Assembly: GCA_900321255.1 (NCBI GenBank)
Contig: ONVK01000007.1
Location: 1-41,046, forward strand
Reading direction: 5' to 3'
DNA from: an uncultured Lentisphaerota bacterium
Lineage (GTDB): Bacteria; Verrucomicrobiota; Kiritimatiellia; RFP12; UBA1067
Length of the DNA stretch: 41,046 nucleotides
Both the position numbers and the translations under genes were made by a program. Below the pieces are notes generated by a model. It saw only the letters and a list, made by a program, of their open reading frames with translations. It searched no databases and was not told the DNA's origin. Positions 6,550 to 13,780 of the stretch are shown one piece after another (within the stretch, counting starts at the first letter, position 1; each line of letters starts with the position of its first letter).

Positions 6550-8778
6550 ATGGTGAAACGTCTTTTCGTCGCGCTTTCGCTCTTCGCGGCGCTCTCTGCG
6601 CTTGCGGCAACCTACAAGGTCGAGACGGACAAGCCCGGATGCGTATATCGCTGCGGCGAGACGGCGACCTTCACCGTGACCGTGCTCGACACGGCGAATC
6701 TGTGCAGCGATGCCGCGAAGCAGGAAGTGACGCTCGACAACTTCGGACCGAAGGCCATCGCTAAGGAGACTGTCGAAATCGCCAAGGGGTCGAAGTTCTC
6801 GGTTTCGGGAACGCTCGATAGCCCTGGCTTTCTGCGGCTTACGCTTCCGCGTACGAAAAGCGAGGCGTTCGTCTTTGGCGCCGCGTTCGAGCCGGAGAAG
6901 ATAAAGAAGGGCAGCCCATCGCCCGCAGACTTCGACGAGTTCTGGGCGAACGCGAGGAAAAAGCTTGCGGCGGAGGTCCCGCTCGATCTCCGCATGGATT
7001 TAGTCGCAGAGCGCTCGACCGACAAGTTCGACTTCTACCGCATCTCGTTCGCGACGTTTGGCCGCAGGGTCTACGGTTTCCTCTCGGTGCCGAAGGACAA
7101 GACAAGGGCGCCTTTCCCCGTCCGCATCGGAGTCAACGCCGCCGGCTTTGGCAACTGGACGAACGACATGCAGGGCAGCCCCGACGCGATTTGCGCCCAG
7201 TTCGCGGTATACGACTGGCCGATGGACTGGAAGTGGAAGGAGAAGGGGCTCCAAAAGAAGTACGACTCGCTCAACGATGCTTGCAAATCGAAGTATTCCT
7301 GCGGCTATGCGTCGTCGGGCATCACCGAGTCGCGCGAGGAATATTTCTATTATCCCGTGATTCTCGGCATCGACCGCGCGATTGACTGGATCGCGAGGGC
7401 GTTCCCGGTCGACGAGGCGAGCTTCTCGTACCAGGGGACTTCGCAGGGCGGCGGCTTCGGCTTCTACCTCTGCGGGCTAAACCACCGTTTCACCCGCGCG
7501 GCGTTCTATGTCCCCGCGATTACCGACACGATGGGATACCTCGCCGGACGCGAGAGCGGCTGGCCGAAGATCGTCGAGAACAACTCGTCAACGCCCGAGC
7601 GCCGTGCCGCCGCGGAGAAGTGGGCTCCTTATTTTGACGGCGCGAACTTCGCGTCGCGCATCAAGTGCCCCGTGAGGGTGGCCGTCGGCTTCTCCGACAC
7701 GACGTGCCCCCCTTGCGCGGTCTATGCGGCCTACAACGAAATCGCAGTCACCAACAAGGCCATCGTCCACGGCATCGGCATGACGCACTCGTGCTTCGGG
7801 AAATTCTACGAAGAGCTCGGGCGCTGGGCGACGGCGCGCCTCGGCACGGGCGGACGCGCATGGAGGAACCCGATCCTCGACGGCTGGTACGCCGATCCGC
7901 AGATTCGTCTCTACGGCGACACGTACTGGATTTTCCCGACGTACTCCCATGGCTACAACGATCAGCTTTTCCTCGACGTGTTCTCGTCGAAGGACCTCGC
8001 GACCTGGACGAAGCACCCGAAGGCGCTCGACGCGAAGGACGTCAAGTGGGCGCGTCGCTGCATGTGGGCGCCCGACGCGCACGAGAAGGACGGCAAGTAC
8101 TACCTCTTCTTCTCCGCGAACGACACGTATCCCGTCGACGACTCCCGCACGGGGACTGTCGTCCGCGCATTCGGCGACATGAAGTACGGCGGCATCGGTG
8201 TCGCAGTCGCAGACAAGCCGGAGGGCCCGTACCGCGACCTTATCGGCAAGCCCCTCATCGACCAGTTCTGGAACGGCGCGCAGCCGATCGACCAGTATGT
8301 CTTCAAGTACAAGGGCGAGTGGTACATGATCTACGGCGGCTGGGGTCGCTGCAACCTCGTCAAGCTCGCGCCCGACTTCAAGTCGCTTCTCCCGCTTGAC
8401 GACAAGGGCACTATATGGCGCGACATGACGCCGACGGACTACGTCGAGGGGTCGGTAATGTTCGAGCGCAGGGGCAAGTGGTATTTCATGTACTCGAGCG
8501 GAGTCTGGACGCTCGACTCCTACTGCGTCAACTACAGCGTGGGCGATTCGCCGTTCGGGCCGTTCGAGTTCAAGGGCAGGGTGCTCAGCTCGCAGCGCCC
8601 GCTAGCGACCGGCGCAGGGCACCACTCAGTCCTGAACATCCCGGGGACCGACGAGTGGTACATCTGCTACCACAGAAGGCCGATACCGTCTCTCTCGCCG
8701 AACCACCGCGTCACATGCCTCGACAGAATGTACTTCGACGAGAAAGGCGACATAAAGCCGGTCGTGATGACGAAATGA
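6550..8778 (+). CDS. Secreted acetyl xylan esterase (CE7-like)-GH43 fusion
   Basis: A 742-aa exported enzyme combining deacetylation with debranching or xylosidase activity on plant polysaccharide. A Sec signal peptide covers residues 1-20 (MVKRLFVALSLFAALSALAA), followed by a beta-rich segment to about 110. The AXE1/CE7 esterase domain (about 115-430) has the nucleophile elbow GTSQGGG (S298), the acid in FSDTTCPP (D383) and the histidine in MTHSCF (H413). The GH43 five-bladed propeller (about 438-742) has the base in WYADPQ (D449), the pKa-modulating Asp in QPIDQYVF (D581) and the general acid in VEGSVMF (E633). All catalytic residues seem intact. GH43 members act mostly on xylosides and arabinosides. 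The start follows the aldolase stop by 3 bp, so the two are translated from one message. Confidence 0.9.
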   Translation: MVKRLFVALSLFAALSALAATYKVETDKPGCVYRCGETATFTVTVLDTANLCSDAAKQEVTLDNFGPKAIAKETVEIAKGSKFSVSGTLDSPGFLRLTLPRTKSEAFVFGAAFEPEKIKKGSPSPADFDEFWANARKKLAAEVPLDLRMDLVAERSTDKFDFYRISFATFGRRVYGFLSVPKDKTRAPFPVRIGVNAAGFGNWTNDMQGSPDAICAQFAVYDWPMDWKWKEKGLQKKYDSLNDACKSKYSCGYASSGITESREEYFYYPVILGIDRAIDWIARAFPVDEASFSYQGTSQGGGFGFYLCGLNHRFTRAAFYVPAITDTMGYLAGRESGWPKIVENNSSTPERRAAAEKWAPYFDGANFASRIKCPVRVAVGFSDTTCPPCAVYAAYNEIAVTNKAIVHGIGMTHSCFGKFYEELGRWATARLGTGGRAWRNPILDGWYADPQIRLYGDTYWIFPTYSHGYNDQLFLDVFSSKDLATWTKHPKALDAKDVKWARRCMWAPDAHEKDGKYYLFFSANDTYPVDDSRTGTVVRAFGDMKYGGIGVAVADKPEGPYRDLIGKPLIDQFWNGAQPIDQYVFKYKGEWYMIYGGWGRCNLVKLAPDFKSLLPLDDKGTIWRDMTPTDYVEGSVMFERRGKWYFMYSSGVWTLDSYCVNYSVGDSPFGPFEFKGRVLSSQRPLATGAGHHSVLNIPGTDEWYICYHRRPIPSLSPNHRVTCLDRMYFDEKGDIKPVVMTK

Positions 8779-8825
8779 GGGAGTTGATTCACCCAGATAG
8801 TCTTACACCATAAGGAGCATCGGAA

Positions 8826-10286
8826 ATGAATAGAAGGCAGTTTATCGCCGGAATCGCAGCAGGAGGCGCGGCGCCGGTTCTTTTCAGCGGTTGCGCGCAT
8901 GGTTTCTTCGCGAACCGGAAAATCAACATCGGCGTCGTCGGCTACGGCCGCATCGCGCACACGATGGACGTCCCTGGCGTTCAGCAGTTCACCGACCGCT
9001 GCGTCGTGACCGCAGTCGCGGAGTACGACGCCGAGCGCGCGGCGTACGGCAAGAAGGTGATCGAGGAGCGCTACGCGAAGATGGGGATAGTCCAGGAGGT
9101 TAAGACCTACGGCGACTACCGCGAGATGCTTGCTGACAAGTCGATTGACGCAGTCCTCCTGTGCATTCCCGACCACCAGCACGCGATCGTGGCGACGGAC
9201 TGCCTGCTCGCGGGGAAGCACATCTATCTCCAGAAGCCGTTTGCGCAGACGATCCAGGAAGGCCGCGTCGTTGCCAATGTCGCGAAGGCGAAGGGCCTTG
9301 TCGTGCAGGTCGGCGCGTGGCAGCGCTCGTGCCCGCAGTTCCGCAAAGTCGTCAACCTCGTCCGCAACGGGCGTCTCGGCAAGGTTGCGCGCGTCGAAGT
9401 CGGCATCGGCTGCGACCGTTCAGGCGGCGACCGCCGGCCGGAGCCCGTCCCTGCGACGTTCAACTACGACGCGTGGCTCGGCCCGACAGACCCGGCTGTT
9501 CCGTACAACTGGACGCGTTGCCACAACCGCGACATCAAGCACATCGGAGACCGCCCGGGCTGGATTCAGCTCGCGCCGTACGGCTGGGGCATGATCACAA
9601 ACTGGGGTGCGCACCACCTCGACATCACGGCGTGGGGGCTTGGCTGCGATCCGTCGTCGGTGCGCGGCACCTGCGAGTGGATGGATCTTTCGGGCAACAA
9701 GCTCTGGAACGTCCACACGACGTACGATCTCCACTACGACTGCGGCGGCACGGACGTGCACGTCAACAACAAGTTCCAGATGGGGGTCAAGTTCATCGGC
9801 GAGAACGGCGACTGGCTCTGGTGCACGCGCGGCGCCATGAAGGTCACGCCGAGCGATCCCGACCCGAAGGTCGCGCCCGGGCAGCTCGGGCCCATCGAGG
9901 CGTCGAAGCCTTCGCTTCTCGCGGATCTCAAGCCTTCTGAAGTCAAGGACGACGTTCTTGCGCACGGCGACGAGAGATTCCTGCGCGATTCCGACCACTT
10001 CCTCAACTTCCTCGAGGCGGTCGCGCGCGAAGACCCGCAGTACACGGTGTGCGACGCGGAGGGTGCGCACAGGTCGACGGCGTTCTGCTCGCTTGGCCGC
10101 ATGTGCATGGAGGTCGGCCGCGGCAAGTCGGAAGGGAAGCTGTCGTGGGATGCCGCGAAGGAGACGACCGGCGACGCCACGGCGGACAAGATGCTCGTGC
10201 CTTTCGCGCGCGGACGTTTCGACCTTTCGCTATCGCTCAAGGCGGCAGGGCTCGACTACGGGAAGTTCCTGAAGCCGATGGCGTAA
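8826..10286 (+). CDS. Tat-exported Gfo/Idh/MocA family NAD(P)-dependent oxidoreductase
   Basis: A 486-aa sugar oxidoreductase. The N-terminus MNRRQFIAG is a twin-arginine signal, which fits export of a folded protein with bound nicotinamide cofactor. LFSGC (C23) looks like a lipobox, so membrane anchoring is possible. The Rossmann loop is GVVGYGRIA (about 35-43). The family's E-K-P motif appears as LQKPFA, keeping the catalytic Lys, and WGAHHLDIT contributes a conserved histidine pair. The AAGGAG ribosome site sits 47 bp after the CE7-GH43 gene. In reported 3-keto-glycoside pathways, enzymes of this kind oxidise the C3 hydroxyl of a glycoside so that a partner can eliminate the aglycone. The next gene encodes exactly such a partner. 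Substrate is unknown. Confidence 0.88.
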   Translation: MNRRQFIAGIAAGGAAPVLFSGCAHGFFANRKINIGVVGYGRIAHTMDVPGVQQFTDRCVVTAVAEYDAERAAYGKKVIEERYAKMGIVQEVKTYGDYREMLADKSIDAVLLCIPDHQHAIVATDCLLAGKHIYLQKPFAQTIQEGRVVANVAKAKGLVVQVGAWQRSCPQFRKVVNLVRNGRLGKVARVEVGIGCDRSGGDRRPEPVPATFNYDAWLGPTDPAVPYNWTRCHNRDIKHIGDRPGWIQLAPYGWGMITNWGAHHLDITAWGLGCDPSSVRGTCEWMDLSGNKLWNVHTTYDLHYDCGGTDVHVNNKFQMGVKFIGENGDWLWCTRGAMKVTPSDPDPKVAPGQLGPIEASKPSLLADLKPSEVKDDVLAHGDERFLRDSDHFLNFLEAVAREDPQYTVCDAEGAHRSTAFCSLGRMCMEVGRGKSEGKLSWDAAKETTGDATADKMLVPFARGRFDLSLSLKAAGLDYGKFLKPMA

Positions 10287-10295
10287 GTCATATTA

Positions 10296-10323
10296 GTTTG
10301 AAGTTTAAAGTCTGAAGTTTAAA
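10296..10323 (+). repeat. Two 14-bp direct repeats between operon genes
   Basis: GTTTGAAGTTTAAA (10296-10309) is followed directly by GTCTGAAGTTTAAA (10310-10323), one mismatch in 14, and then by GTTGAAAGG, which supplies the ribosome site for the gene at 10339. The AT-rich block contrasts with the GC-rich surroundings. Confidence 0.7.
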
Positions 10324-10338
10324 GTTGAAAGGAAACTT

Positions 10339-11928
10339 ATGAAGAAGACACTGTTTGCCGCTGCTGCGGTTGTTTCGCTTGGAGCTTTCGCCGCAGTCCC
10401 GTTCAGGCTCGGCGTCGCCGGGTATACATTCCACAAGCGGACGCTCGACGACGCGCTTTCGATCATGCAGAAGGCCGACGTCCACTATCTGTGCGTAAAG
10501 GACTTCCATCTGCCGTTCTCCGCGACCGACGCCGACATCGCCGCGTTCAGGGAGAAGTGCGCGTCGTATGGAGTCACGCCCTATGCGATAGGCCCGGTCT
10601 ACGTCAAGGACGCCTCCAATCTGCGCCCGCAGTTCGAGTTCGCGAAGCGCCTCGGCGTGAAGACCATCGTCGGCGTGCCCTACGAGCCGACGGACGAAAA
10701 CGATTCGTGGAACAAGCGCCGTGGCTCGCGCGCGCTGCTCCTCGAGATCGACAAGCTGGTGAAGGAGTTCGACATCAAGTACGCTATCCACAACCACGGT
10801 CCCGCGTCGCCCGAGATGTATCCAGACGTCGAATACGGATGGAACCTCGTCAAGGACCTCGATCCGCGCGTCGGCTTCTGCATCGACGTCGGCTGGGAGT
10901 ACGGCTGCGACAAGGATCCAGCCGAGACGATCAGGAAGTACGGCGACCGCATATACGATGCGCACATCAAGAACTTCAAGAAGGACGCGCCCAACGGGAA
11001 GTCCGTTCCGCTCCCGCGCGGCAAGATCGATCTCGTCAAGGTCTTCCAGGCGTTTGCCGAGGTGGGCTACGCGGGCGTCTGCTCGCTTGAGTACGAGTCG
11101 GACTTCGAAGACAACCTCCTCGCCGTCGTCGAGTGCATCGGCTATGAGCGCGGCGTATGCGACGCGATCAAGGTGAAGGCCAAGATGAAGCCGGCTCCCG
11201 AGGGCGCGAACACGCTCACCGACGCAGAGAAGGCCGATGGCTGGAAGCTCGCGTGGGACGGGAAGACGCTTGACGGCTGGCTCGCCGTGAAGAGCGGCTG
11301 CAAGGCGCCGCCGGAGAAGGGCTGGGTCATCAAGGACGGCACGCTCACTATGCGCCCCGTCAACGGCATCGCGAACGGAAACTGGTTTCCGCTTCCTCCC
11401 GAGGACCAGAAGCTCGGCGGCGGAGGAGACATAGTGACGGCGAAGAAGTACCGCGACTTCGCGTTCAAGTTCGACTTCCGCCTCACCGAGAACGCCAACT
11501 CGGGCGTCAAGTACTTCTACGACGAGACGCTCAACAAGGGCACGTGCGAGGAATACCAGGTGCTCGAGAACGGGCATCCAGATTCCGACAAGGGCAAGGA
11601 CGGCAACCGCAAGTCCGCTTCGCTCTACGACATCATCTCCGCGAACGCCGATTCCATCCTCAAAGGCCCCGGCGAGTGGAACAGCGGCATGATCGTCGCG
11701 AAGGGTGCGCATGTCGAGCACTGGCTCAATGGCGTCAAGGTCCTTGAGTACGACCGCGGCACGCCCGCGTTCAAGGCGGCGGTGAAGGCGTCGAAGTACG
11801 CCGACTGGGGCGTTGACGCCGCCGGAAAGCCGCAGGACTGGGGCGAGATTTCCGAGGGGCGCATCCTCCTCCAGGACCACAGCGACTCGACCGTCTCCTT
11901 CTGCAACCTGAAGGTAAAGGAACTCTGA
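10339..11928 (+). CDS. Secreted sugar isomerase/lyase (AP-endonuclease-2 TIM barrel) fused to DUF1080
   Basis: A 529-aa exported fusion. Residues 1-19 are a Sec signal peptide. Residues 22-280 form a xylose-isomerase-like TIM barrel with metal-ligand positions in AIHNHGP (H151, H153), FCIDVGW (D183), YDAHIKN (H209) and CSLEYE (E251). Residues 300-529 form a DUF1080 domain (3-keto-disaccharide hydrolase family, concanavalin-like sandwich), opening with GWKLAWDGKTLDGW and containing NSGVKYFY, EYQVLENGH and W-HWLNGVKV-EY. In known gene sets the TIM-barrel protein acts as a 3-keto-glycoside lyase and the DUF1080 protein as the hydratase or hydrolase of the product, normally as separate proteins. 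Here they are joined and follow the Tat oxidoreductase by 52 bp. The assignment to this pathway is inference from family and context. Confidence 0.85.
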   Translation: MKKTLFAAAAVVSLGAFAAVPFRLGVAGYTFHKRTLDDALSIMQKADVHYLCVKDFHLPFSATDADIAAFREKCASYGVTPYAIGPVYVKDASNLRPQFEFAKRLGVKTIVGVPYEPTDENDSWNKRRGSRALLLEIDKLVKEFDIKYAIHNHGPASPEMYPDVEYGWNLVKDLDPRVGFCIDVGWEYGCDKDPAETIRKYGDRIYDAHIKNFKKDAPNGKSVPLPRGKIDLVKVFQAFAEVGYAGVCSLEYESDFEDNLLAVVECIGYERGVCDAIKVKAKMKPAPEGANTLTDAEKADGWKLAWDGKTLDGWLAVKSGCKAPPEKGWVIKDGTLTMRPVNGIANGNWFPLPPEDQKLGGGGDIVTAKKYRDFAFKFDFRLTENANSGVKYFYDETLNKGTCEEYQVLENGHPDSDKGKDGNRKSASLYDIISANADSILKGPGEWNSGMIVAKGAHVEHWLNGVKVLEYDRGTPAFKAAVKASKYADWGVDAAGKPQDWGEISEGRILLQDHSDSTVSFCNLKVKEL

Positions 11929-11973
11929 CGGCACGCTCGCGCGGGTTCGGCCAGGACAGCCGGGAGAAACCGA

Positions 11974-11991
11974 TTTATACTTTCGTATAAA
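11974..11991. promoter_or_regulatory. Palindromic operator TTTATAC-TTTC-GTATAAA, site 1 of 3
   Basis: A perfect inverted repeat with 7-bp arms and a 4-nt spacer. The GTAT half ends 26 nt before the -10 box of the following gene, so the palindrome centre lies near -44 and it abuts the -35 region. The same element stands at the same place before the genes at 17012 and 20357. This placement is typical of a class II activator. Confidence 0.75.
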
Positions 11992-12011
11992 TGACGGGTT
12001 GGCTCGTCTTA

Positions 12012-12020
12012 TGGTATAAT
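12012..12020 (+). promoter_or_regulatory. Extended -10 promoter TGGTATAAT
   Basis: TGG-TATAAT with a possible weak -35 TGACGG 17 nt upstream. The leader to the ATG at 12061 is about 33 nt and contains an AAGGA ribosome site. Confidence 0.7.
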
Positions 12021-12060
12021 TGCCGAAAAAGAGGACTCTTCACACCAAGGAACGTTCAAT

Positions 12061-13758
12061 ATGACATCAATGCTGCTGCTGGCCGGGATCGTCCGTTTCG
12101 CCGTCCCCGCGACCGGCGAAGGCCAGGTCCTTCCCGATTCGCTTCCACGAGATGCCGTGAAGGACGCGCCGTGCGCGATCGTCGCCGCGAAGGGTGAATA
12201 CGAGGGCGGCTCGTTTGTCCTGAGGTCCGACGCAGATCTCGGCAAGGTCGACATGAAAGTCGGCGACCTCAAGAACGAGAACGGCGACATCTTCCCGGCG
12301 AAGGAACTGGACCTCACGACCGTGAAGGTGTGGTACCAGAACTCCAACGCGTGGACGAGCTACTTCCAGGATCCGCGTCTCAAGCTCTGTCCCGAGCTCC
12401 TTCTCCACGACGAGGACCTCGTGAAGGTCGACACGGAGAAGAAGGGCAACTGGGCGCGCGTCACCGCGAAGGACGGGTCAGTGAGCTACTTCTGGCTCAC
12501 CGCGCCGCGCGGAATCCACAAGCGCAATGTCGACTTCAACGTCGGGCGCATCGACGACGCGTTCCTCTGCATGCAGCCCGGCTTCTCCGACGCGCCTTCG
12601 TTCGCAGGCGCAACGCTCGAGAATGGCAAGAACAAGCAGTTCATGCTGACGGCCCATGTCGGGAAGGACGCGAAGAGCGGGCTGTACGCAGGCACGATCG
12701 CGGTGACCTCGCGCAAGGACGGCGCGCTTCTCCACGAGGTGCCTGTGCGCCTGCGAGTCCTCGACTTCGAGCTACCCGCGCCGAAGACCTACCACGACGC
12801 CGAGAAGGATTTCCTTTCGCTCTTCTGCGAGTACGTGAACATTGAGTGGATCCTCTGCTCGAACGGGAACGACGCCGAGCTCGCGGAGCGCCAGCTCGAG
12901 GCGATTCTCGCCGACTTCGTCCGCCACAACGAGACCACTCCGAGCTTCGGCGAGAGCATCAAGTACAGGGAGATGGCGAGGCGCGTCGGCATGGATTTCA
13001 GGGGCGCATACATGGGGCTCATGAAGCTCGCGGACGACGCGGACGTGCGCTACGCCGCGCGCAACACGGCGCGTTCGCTCGACAGGGCATTCGGCTCGCA
13101 CAGGGGAATGATGCTCTCCTGGGGAGACGAATACGGACTCAAGACCCTGCGCGGGATCCGCTCCATGGTCGAGATATACCACGACGAGGGCTTCACCTTC
13201 GCCGTCAACTCCCAGTCGGGCTACATGGCCGGCGCGAACCTCGCCGACCTCTGGTGGCCGCCGTTTTCGCCCGACCAGCGCACCGCCGCGAAGGTCGCGA
13301 AGTACAACGAGGCCGCGCCGGACGGACGCATGGGGTGGTACGCCTCGCAGCACGTCGGCGCCGAGAATCCCGCCTTCGCGCGCAGGCAGTACGGGATGGG
13401 CCCGTACCTCGCCGGACACGGCTGCAACTACAACTACGCGCACCACCTCCAGGGATGGAACGATGTCGAGATGGGGCTCTACCGCCCGATGAACTTTGTA
13501 TACGGCTCCGGCAACGGCTGCGTCGACACGCTTGCGTGGGAGGGATTCCGCGAGGCGATCGACGACATACGCTACGCGACGCTGCTGAAGACCACTGCGC
13601 TGAGACTGATAAAGGACGGGCCGACGAGGGCACGCTACGCCGCACGTATCGCGCTCAAGCATCTTGCGGACGCGAAAGGCGACGACTTCGACCTCGCGGC
13701 GTTTCGCTACGAGATGATCAACCACATCCAGAAGCTCCTCGCGTTCGAGACGAAGTAA
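12061..13758 (+). CDS. Putative exported DUF4091-type (GH123-like) protein
   Basis: A 565-aa protein. The N-terminal 20 residues are hydrophobic and could be a weak signal peptide. Residues about 20-245 look beta-rich (an Ig-like lead domain ending in VPVRLRVLDFELPAP), and residues about 250-540 look like a TIM barrel. The C-terminal WEGFREAIDDIRYATLL is the hallmark of DUF4091, a domain found in glycoside-hydrolase-like proteins near GH123. MLSWGDEYGL holds an acidic pair that might be catalytic. I infer a role in glycan breakdown; substrate and activity are unknown. It is preceded by operator site 1 and its own promoter, and starts a run with the next two genes (22-bp and 45-bp gaps), so all three are probably one activator-controlled operon. 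Confidence 0.7.
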   Translation: MTSMLLLAGIVRFAVPATGEGQVLPDSLPRDAVKDAPCAIVAAKGEYEGGSFVLRSDADLGKVDMKVGDLKNENGDIFPAKELDLTTVKVWYQNSNAWTSYFQDPRLKLCPELLLHDEDLVKVDTEKKGNWARVTAKDGSVSYFWLTAPRGIHKRNVDFNVGRIDDAFLCMQPGFSDAPSFAGATLENGKNKQFMLTAHVGKDAKSGLYAGTIAVTSRKDGALLHEVPVRLRVLDFELPAPKTYHDAEKDFLSLFCEYVNIEWILCSNGNDAELAERQLEAILADFVRHNETTPSFGESIKYREMARRVGMDFRGAYMGLMKLADDADVRYAARNTARSLDRAFGSHRGMMLSWGDEYGLKTLRGIRSMVEIYHDEGFTFAVNSQSGYMAGANLADLWWPPFSPDQRTAAKVAKYNEAAPDGRMGWYASQHVGAENPAFARRQYGMGPYLAGHGCNYNYAHHLQGWNDVEMGLYRPMNFVYGSGNGCVDTLAWEGFREAIDDIRYATLLKTTALRLIKDGPTRARYAARIALKHLADAKGDDFDLAAFRYEMINHIQKLLAFETK

Positions 13759-13780
13759 TCGAGAGGAAGGAACGAAAGCT

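Noticed and set aside
11785-11928. A tRNA or riboswitch in the gaps before 12061, 17012 and 20357
   Set aside because: These gaps are 100-140 bp and are explained by the operator, -35 and -10 elements. No cloverleaf with TTC arm or conserved riboswitch core was seen.
10288-11934. A 548-codon open frame antisense to the isomerase-DUF1080 gene
   Set aside because: The plus strand has conserved metal-ligand and DUF1080 motifs. The antisense product has no domain.
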